Positions 11,670 to 24,218 of a DNA stretch of 64,000 nt are shown here, piece by piece. Below the pieces are notes generated by a model. That model saw nothing but the letters and a program-made list of their open reading frames with translations. It ran no database searches and had not been told where the DNA came from. The translations under genes and the position numbers were made by a program. The stretch's first letter is position 1. Every line of letters starts with the position of its first letter. Source of the DNA: Cadophora sp. MPI-SDFR-AT-0126 (Eukaryota > Ascomycota > Leotiomycetes > Helotiales > Ploettnerulaceae); assembly GCA_020747065.1 (NCBI GenBank), contig JAGMVK010000004.1, positions 2,604,001 through 2,668,000 on the forward strand, given 5' to 3'.

Positions 11670-14600
11670 TCATCTTCCAGGCGTGTTAGCACCCATGAAG
11701 ATGTTATTGCCGAATCCAGAATTGTCACCGCCTTGGTTCTGTTGCTGCTGCATGTCGGGATTGAGTGGCTGATCGAGGTTGGTAGGGTAGAATTGGAAAG
11801 ATGGATCGATGGCGCTGCCATTTTGGATGTAAGAATCCCATGCGTCCTGTAATCATTTTAGCCATGATCAATTTTATGTAGTGAAATTCAATGTCAATCC
11901 AAATCAAGAAGCAAGGGTGTGAGGAATCAAGGGAAATGATATACATACCCAATCCAAATTCCCCGGCACGTCCATCATGCCGATATTCGCCCCTGTATTT
12001 CCAAAAACAGAGAAAGGCGAGTTGACACTATTGAGATTGCCAAAAGGATTTGAGTTATCCATCCCATAATTAGGCGTCATACCCGTGCTATTCGACGACT
12101 CGCCCATGTTTGTATCCAGGCCAGTATACCTCGTACCACCAGGGCTCTGAGCCATAGCATTAAACATGGCTGCTGAGTTTGGTGTCAAGCCTCCAGATAG
12201 CATGCCGAGTGACATGGCAGCCGAGTGTTCAGGCCGCAAGCTATCCTCGTCGATCTGAGCGAAGACTTCGGAGGTGGTCAGTCTCTCTTTCTTCTCTGTC
12301 ATCTTGAGCTTTTCTAGAATGATGCCGAGAATACCGGAGGCTTTGTATGCTTCCATGGATGACTCAGCGGACTCTTTCCAAATGCTTTGAGAAGTCTCTA
12401 GAGCGGCAAGCATGTCGGAGCGTTGAGCGGGTGACCAGAAGTAAGGGTCGTAGTTTGGCGGTGGTTCAGGCAATGATTCGGAGATGAAGTCGTAGTTGAG
12501 ATCGAGGCAGACAATCATGGCTGCTAGGAGGAAGTCGTGCTTTGTAAGTGATGAAATGAACCACTTCATCGTGCGCAATCGGCCGCCAGGTTGTGATTCT
12601 TTACGTAATTGTGCTTGATGGCGTAAAATCTCCATCGAAGCATCAACGCAGGCCCGTCGTGAATGAGCATATCGAGGATTCTGTCGAGCTCGAGCAATGT
12701 ATTTGCGATGAAGGACGCACATCGTCTTCTGCCAGAAGATATCCAAATTGAAGCGTTGCATAAGCAGTGTTGCGGGGTCATGGGTACACTCCTCAATTGG
12801 TCGGAGCTGCAGATGGGCAGCCATGTTCTTCTTCATATCCCTCAAGCAGTTGTCCCGCTTCAAGATATCCTCGTAGCTGACATGTTTCCCACTGACTGAG
12901 TTCAGCTCTTCCAGGATCTCGCCAAACTCGTAGGATATTTGAGCCTTGGTAATCATGTACGATATCGGCGTGGGTTCTGTCATAGGTCTCGCAGGTGGAA
13001 GTATCTTCGAGTCAGGGCCGAATTCGTCTTCGAATATGTTTCTCGGAAGAGCTGTATCGCAGTCCGTGCTTCGAATCATACTTGGAAGGGCCAGTTGGAA
13101 TGAAAACATTGTATCGATCTGACGAACGAAGCTCCAAGTTCGGCGTCTCATCTCTCCTTGGAAAGGTGTGACGCCCGAGAACTTGCTTGGGTCACGGTGG
13201 TAGCCCATTCTCATCGCAAGGCGCACAATCATGCCGATGATGACCCAGATTCCAACCTCCGCGTCCCATCGACTGTTAAACTCACTATGCACATAGAGCA
13301 CAAGCGTCTCGATTGTGTATATGGATGATACGGTATAGTCTGAGTTGACGAGGCATTGAACTGTTCGTAATCTATATTCTGCAGCCATTTCGAGGGTACG
13401 TCCTTTGCAAAATTAGCGTCTTTCTTTACCCGCACTTCTCTATGTTGTTCTTACCTTTCCACTCTAATGGCTCGTCCCCAATCTTGTGATACGACTGCAT
13501 CGCAAGACACAGAATCGAGTACAAGAGACCTAGCCATACTATGGAAGTTTTCGAAGGATCTTGCCAGTGGCTTTGTAGCTGTTTATGGAACGTAGGCGAG
13601 TGGAGAATGTGAACAGCAGGGTCGTAGGAATTAAAGTATCGAGTCACGAGCTTGTCAACTGCTGATTTGGGTGGTACCTCTGCTCGTAGATCCGAGTCCG
13701 AAGCATCGGTATGGGCGCTGAATAAAAAGGCCGGGCCATCTCGTGCAGTGCTGGGTTTTGATTGTTTGATTCTCTCGTAATTGCTTTCCATTTCCTTCTT
13801 GTGGGACGTAAAGTAATTCTTGACTTCGGCAATCTGCCAGGTTCGTCAGTCAATGCCATTTCCAGACAAATGATGTGCAGTGTGCCAAGAAGATTCTTCT
13901 AGCTTAACCAAGCCTTTGGCAGTCTCAACACTTCCGTAGAAGTCTTGTGCAGCCTGAGCTTTCGGACTTTGGCTGAAGCCGTGGAGGCGGATACCAACGA
14001 TGCAGCAACAATATGAGAAATCCCATCCTCTCGGTAAAGTCGAATAGGGGTAAAACAGATGGAATAGTTAACAAGTATGAAAATGCAATGGATTACTCAC
14101 ATCTGCGAGAACTAAATGCCAGTGGGAGTCCCCAAAGTAGAGAGATTTGCCTTTGTCAGCATCAACCTTCAGGACACCGAGAGAGTTAGTAACACCATCA
14201 ACATCGCTATCATCACCCTCATCTTCTTCCTTGATCATGTCGTCGTCGTCGCGATCCAATTCAGTTGGAAAAGAGGAAGCCGCACTGTCGCTTTGGGAGC
14301 GGGAGATGGCGGCAGCCGCCGCTGTCGGCCCAGCAGACTGGGCTCCATTCGTCATCAAAGACAGGACTAGGCCTTCTAAACGGTCAATACGGTTTTGCAT
14401 ATCATCAGGGCTGGTTGCTCCTTGACTTTGGTTCTTCTTGCGAGTGCCCGGCGCAGCATACGAGCATGAGGAGGCGTCGCCTCTCCTCACGCAGTTCTCG
14501 CATGGGTGCGACCGGTTACATTTCAACCTACAATTCGTCAGTCCTGAAGCGGCCTATAGAGTCCCAATGACCGGAAAAGGGAAACGAGAATCTCTGGAAC

Positions 14601-14740
14601 GAGGAGAACACTGACTTCCTATGCCTACACGGCCCGCATGACAGGGGCACTCTGTTTCTCTTCCGCACAACCCGGTACTGGGCGTCTGGAGAGTGACCTC
14701 CAGCGCTCGAGGAGGTAGTAGAAGGGGGCGTGGGCGTCAT
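11670..14740 (-). CDS. Zn2Cys6 transcription factor with a fungal-specific middle domain
   Basis: Five exons on the minus strand are 14740-14616, 14527-14101, 13833-13455, 13402-11949 and 11846-11670, giving about 853 aa. All junctions are GT-AG and keep frame. The first intron interrupts the DNA-binding domain. Once spliced, the binuclear cluster has Cys at 35, 38, 45, 51, 54 and 63 (C-x2-C-x6-C-x5-C-x2-C-x8-C). A predicted coiled region (MQNRIDRLEGLVLSLM) and an acidic stretch follow. The fungal_trans-type middle domain is marked by RTVQCLVNSDYT and WVIIGMIVRLAMRMGYHRDPS. The C-terminus is Asn/Gly/Gln-rich and probably activating. The last exon encodes 58 residues starting DAWDSY and is needed for a sensible ending. 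Intron 2 is unusually long (267 nt) for this window. The target pathway is not recognised. Confidence 0.88.
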
Positions 14741-17700
14741 GATGATAAATGATTGCTAAAGAAACGGATTGAAAAGCACGAATAGTAGTTGTGAGGTGGT
14801 AAGAATGACCTCAACTACTCAAGGGATGTATCTTCTCAGCAACTGCCAGAAGTGGGGCGTCTGGTTGAGGGATAGATATGTCCTTTATCGGTACTTTCAC
14901 CACTGTTCCAGTGAATCTGACAACGGTGTACTCTCCACGTAGCCAATGGTAGACAGCGCGGAGGGGCGAAGTCACTCGTCCTGTAATCTCCTCCCGCACG
15001 CGGCTAGAGACAAGGGCAGGGTGCTGTCTTGTTCAACCAGCCCTAACCGTCAGGGCTTAGGGTTCACTGGTGGAGATAGCGTCCAATATGCAGATGACCA
15101 GCAGTCTTATGTCCACTCAGCAGCTACTGGAAACGCCTAGAGATGTCGTATATAGGCTGCCTGTTCGTCCCCCGAACTCTTCTTTCGCCCCTTCAACGAG
15201 TGCCAATGAACCAGACCGCAATCTTATGGGACCTTGTCCACGAAAGGGGTCTTTCTACACCGGTGGGCCGAATCCCCCACAGACGGACTCTCGATGGAGC
15301 TTGGGGGTGATTCCAAATCCCTTCTACGTTGCAGATCGAGCAGTCTACTAGAGTATCTGATTACTCAGATATATTTAGGACGGCACAACGAGAGTGAGAC
15401 TTGCTCGCTCGCTCTCACGCCAACGCCACGTTGGGTAGTATCACCGAAGCACCAATTCGACGATAGCTTCCAGTCCCAGGAGGGGTCGTGCAGAAGATGG
15501 GATGGTCCTTGATGCAGACCAATTCAATTGTAGCCTGGTTTCTTGCTGCAGGCCTGGGCTGAGCTGCAGTGACTGAGAAGAGAGAGGGTGACGTCTGTTC
15601 AGGAATGGAATGGCGCGCGCCACTGGTCTCTCGGTCGAATGCGAGGGAGTCTGCGTCTCGCACAGGGTGACCCGCTACAGGTCGAGGAGGAAAATGAGGA
15701 GCAGGAGGTCGACGAGAACAATACTCGGCGGTCGGCGATTAGGGCGTATGCGATGCTCCACGACCTGGTGGTTCGTCGGTCGTTCGGTCAGTCGGTCGAT
15801 CTGAATATCGTCAGTTGGTGTTCATGCGCCAACTTTCACATCTTGTCCTACTATCCGCATTGGGGCATGTTTCTTACATACAGAATTGGGCAGCTACTTT
15901 CGCGTTCCACAACCAAACTTTCCCAAGCTTTCTCGATGATGGCAGTGTCGTCGGACCCGGGATCTCGAGAGTCCCCTCAAAGACCGCGGGGCGGGACGAA
16001 CAAAGACAGTATGGTTGTTGAAGCCGGACTGGGCGCAGTCTGAACAGGAAGTTTCGGATGGTCGACGACGTCGTCAATGCTGCAAGACGTCTGAATGATC
16101 ACTCGTCCCCCTGGAAGAGTCTATTTGGAGGTTGATGCAGTCGTCTGTCGACTTGAATGGATGAAGTGTAAATTGGAAGGGGAAGCTATCCTTAGCGGCG
16201 CAAGGCTGAAGTAGTGGGGTATTATTGGCCAGTCAGTGAAGAGCGGGCAGACAATCCATGCCAGAATCGCCAATGCCAGCTTCAACGGGCCCGTCTGGAG
16301 TCGAAACGACTTTGGACTTTCTCAGAAATTGGAAATCCACGGAAACTCTGCGGACGAAAAAGCACAATACAAGAGCGGACAGGGGATGCGGGATCGATGG
16401 AAAGTGTGAAGCTCCAAAGCAACAACAGCCTTGCCAATAATGCAATAGATGCAGGCGCAGCGCAGGATGTCGTCTCTACGTCCGTACAGTAGACTTTGCC
16501 ACCGATATCAGAAAAGTATCCCGGGACGCGGTGGAAGAAGTGAGAGAAAACGGATGCGTGAGCGAGCGGGCGGGCGGGCGAGTGAGTGAGTGATGGATGT
16601 CGAGTCTGCGCGGAGGCTGCAGCAGCAATGCGCGTCTTTCGTTAGAGGAAAGCCTGATCTGGATCGAACTCTCATCCCACCACAACCTTAAGGAAGGGAA
16701 ATCTGCGTGCTGACAAAGACGGGAACTCCAGCTTGGTGTCAGCTGCAGCATGACAATGACTCAGAGTGATAATTAGCCTTGGAAGGCTTGGAGGGGCATT
16801 GATGAGAGAATGCTTTCATAAACAGCACAGCATCATTTTTTGGTTTGGAGAGGAAGGAGTCTCTGGGGCCATAGAGATAAGTCCGTTATCTCCGACATTA
16901 TCATGGGGACTTCACCGATTTTTTCAAAGCAAAGCCAAGCCTGGGTTGATGCTGGACTTACTGAGTCGTGATTCATGCTTGCCTTGGCTGGTGAAGTAGT
17001 TCGTAGCAGCAAGTTTGTACTTCTTGTACGTAGTGTTATTTAAATGTACGTACTGTGCAATGATTCTGGAGCCGTCTCTTGTTGACTTTGGCCTTTTCTC
17101 TCCATTGTGGAGTTCTTGTCATCAAGCCCTGGTCTGTGAACCTCGGTATCATTTTCACATTAAGTTTTCTCTTGTGGTCACGATTGCGGTTCATAGCAAG
17201 CATCTCAAGGACTACGTCACCTTGCATAGAAGTTCAGATCAATTGGAAGCTACAGGAGAGCTCTCCGGAGGTAGGCCAAAAATACGATGCCCTATGCTCA
17301 ATTCTAGTCTCAATCAAAATCCCTATTTTTATTTTTTTATTTTTTTTACTTTTTACTATCAACCCAATCTATCGAGAACAAAGAAAGCCATGCAAGGCTA
17401 CCAAATTCCCCATCCTGCTGCTTTACCTTCTCGGCAAGCTATCCTGTCCAGACCTGCAGCCAAGAAGGTTGTTACAAATCACCAGCCCCAAGAATGATTT
17501 ATCACAACTTCAGGGTTCCATTAGAAATACAACATATTTCAAAAGAGATCATAATCCGAGTAGGGAGTACAGATTCCATCTCTCCATCTGTCCGAACCGC
17601 ATTGCTATCCACATTCTGAAACATATCGCCACCACAAAGAAACGTCTCTGCATGAGATGGCTTGCTATGGCTTTCCACAAGGCTCTACTCAACAAGCATT

Positions 17701-18157
17701 AAGCTATGCGATGTTGTGGCGATAAATTTAAACTTCTGCAGTCTTCCGTATGCAGGTTGCTCACTCGGAAGCAAAAACGACAACTTTATTTCCAAGCCAC
17801 CACCTTCACGTTATGCTTTCTCCATCCATCACCTGACATCGTACGAACGACGCCATAAGCAATTGCGACTACATTCGCCACATGCGAGTGGCTCACTCCC
17901 TACAGGACAGAAAGCGTCTGCCTGCGCCAGGAACGCAATTTGGGAAGTTTGTTCCTGGATCACAGCTTACTTCGCTTCGCCCCTCGGCTCCGCTTTCGTT
18001 TGTACCCGTCAAAGGACAAAAGAGGGTTTTCGAGCCCCCGGATCCATCGGTAAACGATGCGAACGGGCGGACCCGGATTCTTAACAATCTGCGATAATGC
18101 GCTCGTGAGTGACCACATTCGGGCATCCCGAATGCCTTCCTCGGACTCGTCTGGTTT
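14741..18157. other. Long intergenic region of 3.4 kb, no supportable gene
   Basis: This is the upstream region of the Zn2Cys6 factor and the downstream region of the multicopper oxidase. ORFs up to about 200 codons occur (for example plus 17079-17702), but they lack domains and overlap T-rich tracts such as 17328-17352. A short GC-rich GGGC/GAGT repeat lies at about 16557-16592. A regulatory role for such a long gap is possible because regulators often have long upstream regions, but that is speculation. Confidence 0.5.
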
Positions 18158-20311
18158 TCAACCGCCGATGCCGAAACCAAACCATTTCTCGTCTTTGGGC
18201 GGTGCACCTTTCTCGAGCTCCTCGATACTTGCGTCGCATAGCTGGCGATTTTCTTCGGGAATCTGCCAGATTGCGAGTTCGTCGACGCGGCTCACGAATT
18301 GCATCAGCAATCCTGCTTCGGAATGCCATGCCATGTGGCAGTGGAATGCCCATACTCCTGGATTATCTGTGACGAATCTCAGAACTAGCCAGCCAAAGCC
18401 TTCGGGCGTTGCAACGTCTCTTCGGATCAGACGATCCAGGGCGTGATCATGATTTTCAAGAGTACCCTTGCCGTCTGGCTTCAGTCCGAGGTTTGCGTAA
18501 CCTGGAAACATGCCATGACCTTGGCCGAGAACCCAGAATTTATGGCCATGGAGATGCATAGGATGGCTCCCTTCATCAAAATTCTGGATGATCATATCGA
18601 CGACTTTTATGCCTGAATGCTGAATAGTGAAGTCGTTCTTTTTGTCGTAGCATTTCTCATTGACTCCGTCGAAGTTTCGCATGGAGATGAAAGTTTCGTT
18701 GCGGCTCGACAATCCTTCGACAGTCCGATGCAGAGTTGGGTTCTGAAGGTCGGGTCTGAAGGTTGACGCGTTGAAGAATCCGCGCTGCAATCTCCTGTAA
18801 ACCATGAAGTTAGTGAATGCTAGGCACATAATTGAGTATTGCTCTCAGTAGGTTCCAACATACCAATCTCCAATTTCTAAATTTGCTCTGATGTAGTAAG
18901 AGTAGTCTGCTACTGACGGAGCTGGCTCGAAAGATGCCGGTTCGTACAAGGTGGTGTTCATGTCCCGACACTGCATTTCCATTCCTTGAGTCCACGCTCT
19001 AGAAGTAGGTTGAGAAACCAAGCCTTTCTGTGGTTGCTTCGATTTTGTGTAGTGGATGACGGCTTTCACTTCATCCGCACCAGGTCCAGGAAGATCAGGT
19101 TCGGCCCAACAATGCGTCACCATCCTCGCCCTCAACCAGAACAGATCCGTGTCAGTCTGATTAGTATTGACGACCATGCTGTAACGCTGAGCCGGCGCAA
19201 TCATCATCCTGCTGTCATAGGTTGGGACAATGTCTGTCCCATCCGCTTCAGTTATGGCAAATTGGTGCTCATCAACAGAGACCTGGAACCAAGCGAAAGC
19301 TCCGGCATTGATAAATCTTAAGCGATGATGCGCATCTTCTGTCAAATCGAACGTTGGAAGCGCAGCAGTCGAATTGTCACACAGTCGCTCAGGTAATCGA
19401 GAACAGTCTCGCTTGTTCAAGCCATTGATCAAAGCTCCGTTGGGGATTGGAGGAGCCTCGTTGCCAGGCTCAAGGTTCGTCACTAGCAGGCCACTGCTGA
19501 GGTCATGGTAGTAATCCTGTAGCATCACAACTCTATCAGTTGCGTACGGAATATGCTGCAACTTTTTCTCGTTCCGAGAATGTATGACAAGTGGTCCATA
19601 GAGTCCGTCGGATATTTGAATTGCCTGATGGCCATGATAGTAGTAGGTACCAGATTGCCCAGTAATCGTAAACTTGTACTGGAACTTTCGTCTTGATGCA
19701 ATCGGACACTGAGTGATACCAGATGTTCCATCCATGTGGTTGGTACCGTTCTGATAAATCCCATGGAAATGAATGGACGTCGCGTTGACGCTCTGATTGT
19801 CGATATCCACGATGATGGTATCCCCTTCATTACACTCAATCATGGGACCTGGGAATTTCCCGTTGATCGTAATCATTGGACGGAAAACGCCATCCGGATT
19901 CGCGACAATATCCATTATTGTCCATTTGTATCTTCTCACTGTCGGTGCAGCATTGATGTTCCATGAAGGATCCAGAACGTAGTCACTAGCTGGTCTGCGA
20001 AACCCTCCAATACCAGGTACGTCCACGTCCACTTCCTCAATGGCCGCCGCTTCTCCCACGATGAAGAGCTTGGTGAACAGAACTAAGCCAATCAAGGCCA
20101 GTCCTGCTGCTAAGATGGATAAAGCAATTGTCCACCCGGTACGCAGATGCCATTCCACTTTGTATTGTAGCTCTCCAACTTCTTCTGTGTCCTCGGAAGG
20201 AAGTAATCGGTCCTCTTGCTCGCCCCTTGAATCGCTCTCCCTTTCCTGCATTTCAACATCATCGAGGCTGTCGCTTTCGCGTGGCAGCGATTCATCCTTA
20301 TAAAAACTCAT
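18158..20311 (-). CDS. Membrane-anchored multicopper oxidase (laccase/ferroxidase-like)
   Basis: Two exons, 20311-18864 and 18794-18158, are split by a 69-nt intron inside a Trp codon. The product is 694 aa. All four copper motifs are present: HFHG (181-184), YYHGH (224-228), HPMHLHGH (560-567) and HCHMAWH (634-640), with Cys635 as the type-1 ligand and Leu at the axial position ten residues on. Instead of a cleavable signal there is an acidic N-terminal tail with LLPSE near 37, then one hydrophobic segment at about 60-85. This predicts a type II membrane protein with the oxidase outside the cytoplasm or in a lumen. The family couples one-electron oxidation of phenols or metal ions to reduction of O2 to water. 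No ftr1-like permease gene is adjacent, which argues mildly against a Fet3-type iron-uptake pair. The substrate is unknown. Confidence 0.9.
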
Positions 20312-21708
20312 GGTCGAGGAGGAAGAGGGGGTGACGACAGATCGAGGAAGGTATGACTTCGAATGTTGATTGATTCAGCGCCCCATACTTAGAAGGGGGT
20401 CCAGGACCAGACAGAAAAGTGTCCAGAACAAGCGACACTTCCAAATTCCAAGAAAGCAGAGAGAATGCCCAAAAGGTTCTCGCGGCTTTAGCTGCTGCTG
20501 CTGTTGTTGAGGTCTGCTATCGCCGCTCGATAGTAAGGAGCCTGGTGTTCGAAGATGTTCAGAAGTTCGGCAGATCACAGGCTTGCGCAGCTCGGCAAGA
20601 CAAGAGCCGACCGACATGGACATGGATCCCTCAAACGAGCCGAGATATCTTCTGGAAGGAAAGAAGATGCGATGCTCCTTGAAAAAGACGAAAGGAATTT
20701 TGGTAATTCTTGGGCAATCCAGAATGACACCTGAACGTCCCAGCTTCGGAGAAAGAAAATATCGAATTGCTTGCACTAAAATTACGACCCTGATCAACTT
20801 GTCACTTGCGCCAAAAGCTTCGTATTCTGATCGATCGCGGTAGCTTCAACAGCCACCAATAAGACATTTCTAATTCCCCACGGGCACAACACCTTGGCAG
20901 TCTGGCTTGGATCCATCACCGACACCTTCCTAGTTGCAGTTAGGTCTGCCGTCCAGCAGCCAAAGCTTCTTTGCGCCGCCGCTGCAATTTGCGAAGCTTG
21001 TCTCGTTTCCTTCTCTTGTCGCCACATCCACATTTCTCGATGCATAGGGGCACATGGCAGGATGCAGGACCAAGACTTCTCGTTGCCAATCAACACTTGC
21101 ACGATGCCAATCAGGCATGGAAGTCGTCATCCGATTCTTTTGCCAGCCTAGCAGATTCTGCCATTTGAACCCCACAGCAGAAGACGGCTTGCTCAGCGGA
21201 CTACCCATACTCATCATAATTTGAAGGATGGGATGGGATGCTGTTGATGACCTCGTGCCTCTGTTCTCTGGCCAGGAGCTCAAAGAGAAGGGTAGGTAGG
21301 ACGGGATGTCGAGGGATTAAAGAAGAGCAAGTATTTTCCAGCAACCCCACCCCACTTGGAAGTAGGACAACGTCAAATGTCATCTTTCATCAACAAATCA
21401 AGTAATGCGCATTACGCCTGTTCCATTTTCTTACGGCCCTTTCCGTGCCTTCCTTTTGCATTCATAATCTCAAGCAGCTAGGATGGCCATGTCAAGCCGA
21501 CCTGTCACCATCTTCTAGAATCTCAACTTCTTCTTTCGGACAAGCCCTGCTGGTCCCCTGCTACCGTCAAGGAACATGTGTACCGGCGCCAGGGTAAAGT
21601 ACAAGTACCTTGGCGATACCCCCATCCCAGCTTTTCTCCTCTTTCTTCAGCCTCGCCAAGTCAAGCAAAGTCAAGTCAAGTCAAGTCAAGCTTTCTCGAA
21701 CCTTCATT
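20312..21708. other. Divergent promoter region between the oxidase and phosphatase genes
   Basis: The two flanking genes are transcribed away from each other, so both promoters must lie in this 1.4 kb. It contains a CTG/CAG-like run near 20490-20505 and a pentanucleotide repeat just before the phosphatase start. Small ORFs have no domains. I did not see a CACGTG (PHO4-type) site in the proximal phosphatase promoter. Confidence 0.5.
21668..21690 (+). repeat. TCAAG/AAGTC pentanucleotide repeat in the phosphatase leader
   Basis: About four and a half perfect copies of a 5-bp unit end 19 bp before the ATG at 21709, so the repeat is probably transcribed as 5' UTR. Length changes here could alter spacing to the start codon but not the frame. 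Confidence 0.85.
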
Positions 21709-23234
21709 ATGCGTTTCTCCTCCTCTTTCACAGTTGCCTCTCTGGCCTCTGTGGCTTTGGCTGCTCCGGCCCCAGCTTCACCCACTGCTACGGACGTCGC
21801 CGATGTCTATGCAGCTCAGGCGACTGCTCTTACCCTGAGCCCGACCAGTAAAGTGAAGGGAAAGTCGTTCGATCGTTATGTCTCAATTTGGTTTGAGAAT
21901 ACCGATTACGATATGGCAGCCGGTGATCGTGGGTTCATCAACGAAATCGTTCTCAAGTCCTTTCGTTAACCTGATGATAGCCAACTTCCAATTCTTTGCC
22001 AAGAAGGGAATTACTTTGACCCAAAACTATGCCGTCACGCACCCTTCTGAGCCAAATTATATGGCTGCTGTGGGAGGGTATTTATTCCTTCTACTGGGCG
22101 ATTATCTTTGACAATTGCTGACTGAAATTTAGTGATTACTTTGGGCTTAACGGCGACCCATTTACTGCTGTTCCTCAGAATGTCTCCTCTGTCGTAGATC
22201 TCCTTGACGACAAGGGAATCAGTAAGTTTGCTGCATTTCTGTGGTGTGTTGTTTATCGGAGCCATTTTTCCACGCTTGGCAGAACTCAGAGTTCAACCCA
22301 ACCTGGCATAACTTGCTCGCTTCGGACTCTTCCTCAAGAGGATCTAAAGCTGACTTTTCAAGGCTGGGGACTGTATCAAGAAGACATGCCATATTCCGGC
22401 TTCGAGGGCTTTGGCTGGGTGAACCAGAAGAACGGCGCTAATGACTACGTCCGCAAGCACAAGTAAGCTGTCCGCCCTTTTCATAAACCTGTCTCACTCA
22501 CACCATCGCCTAGTCCCGAGATTCTCTACAACTCCGTTGTTACGAAGCCCGAGCGCGCAGCCAAGATCAAGAACACAACCATGTTCGCAGTCGATCTCGA
22601 GAAAGATCAACTCCCCCAATGGATGTTCATCACGCCCAACATGACCTCTGATGGTCACGACACATCCGTGACCGTAGCGGGCGAATGGCTTAAGACCTTC
22701 CTTACCCCTCTTCTTGAAGACAAGCGTTTCATGGACAACACACTCGTCCTCATCACCTTCGACGAGAACGAAACCTACAGCATCCAGAACCGCGTCTTTT
22801 CCATCCTCCTCGGCGACTCCGTCCCCAAAGAACTGGTCGGAACAACAGACTCCAATTATTACAACCACTACTCCGAAATCTCCACCGTCGAAGCCAACTG
22901 GGACCTGTACACCCTTGGTCGCTGGGACGTCGGCGCCAACGTTTTCGCTAATGTCGCGAAATCCACGGGTGATCAGCTGCGTACTTGGTACGCACCCAAT
23001 GCCAACGGTGTCCCGTTGAAGGATTACTACTTCAATGCTTCGTACCCAGGTATCTTCCATTCGAAGACTTGGGCGCCGCAGCCAGTGCCAGACTCTCATT
23101 CGCGCCGTGAAGGACGTACCACGTTGCCGGCGATTAAGGATCAGTGGATCAGTCAGCAGGCTAAGAACTACTACCATGGGCAGCTGGAGATCCCCGATGG
23201 CGCTCACCCGCCTGTGTACCCTTACACCTACTAG
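21709..23234 (+). CDS. Secreted acid phosphatase (phosphoesterase family, PF04185-like)
   Basis: Five exons are 21709-21928, 21981-22077, 22133-22221, 22363-22462 and 22514-23234, giving 408 aa. Residues 1-20 form a clear signal peptide ending near ALAAPAP. The spliced N-terminal part reads FENTDYDMAAGDPNFQFFAK and then THPSEPNYMAAVGGDYFGL, the metal/phosphate-binding core seen in fungal phosphate-repressible acid phosphatases. Further on are SWGLYQEDMPYSG, the conserved DGHDTSV and LITFDENE, which supplies acidic metal ligands. Several N-x-S/T sites fit a secreted glycoprotein. Family members release phosphate from organic esters and are usually induced by phosphate starvation, which is inferred here. 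All junctions preserve frame. The third intron is the longest at 141 nt and ends in a weaker AAG acceptor. Confidence 0.92.
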
Positions 23235-24218
23235 AGTTTAAGGATGGGATAGGTCATATTGGTGTGGGAGTCCTATGGGCTGAGATGTATTTACAATCTA
23301 ATGTTTTACAGTAAAAGCGTAACAACAAAATAACATACAAACGACGAGCCAAGACTACGGCCAGTTGTTTCACTTAAAGCAAAACAAGCCATGCAAATCA
23401 GAAAATCACTTTCACTAGGTGTCAGATTTGGCTTGTTCGTCTATCGATGTGACGCATCGATCGTCTGTTCTTATCAGAAACACGCTTCATACTGCCCCCA
23501 TCTCTACGTTACATTGAATGATATGATCACTGTCAAGAGCTCAGTCCAAAGCTATTGTAACCTCTTTGTTCCTGAATGAGTGGCTGAAGGAGCCGTCCCA
23601 TGAACCATTTTTACATGACTCACTTAAGCTTTCATAGCAAGCGATCCTTTGTTTTGAAGTTTAATGCAGGGGAGTGCAGCCGAAGCTGCGAATCCATTGA
23701 ATGATGGGCTAGTGCTTTCTATGTGGCCTTCATTCAGTTTTCGACTTTTAAGTGTCCGGGTAGGAATGAGGCAGCTACCACGTGACCTGATGTCTGTCTT
23801 TTATCCATCGCACAGTCATGACGCCGAAGTGCTGGCCATTTGTAACAAGCTGCTTCCAAAAGCCTGAATGTAATCACACTTCATCTAGCTAGAGTATGTG
23901 TGTGGTGTTGGTCAGTAGATGATATTGTACCCATGCGGTGGAAGCGGGGGGTAAAATCTGCTACTCGCTTAAATCGGGTGTTTGTTTTGATAGGAAATCG
24001 AGAGTTCTACAGGATATTTGTATCTCACGTATGATCTGTTGCTTGGTGTTCTCAATAAATATTTTATCACAATCTTGGTGCTTTCAGATTATATTAGTCT
24101 TTAGTATCATCGTTATGCCAAAGCGCCTCCAATCCCAAAAGCAACGGGTTAAAAAAGACGATCGCTATCCTACAATGTCTGCTGAAAGTTTTCCACCCAG
24201 AGAAATGAACTGAGAACC
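23235..24218. other. Intergenic, no supportable gene
   Basis: This lies between the converging ends of the acid phosphatase (+) and the first C2H2 gene (-), so it should hold two 3' UTRs. It is AT-richer than its neighbours around 24000-24120. Short ORFs have no recognisable features. Confidence 0.5.

Noticed and set aside
17079..17702. 207-codon plus-strand ORF
   Set aside because: It passes through a T-rich non-coding tract, has no domain, and overlaps a second ORF in another frame.
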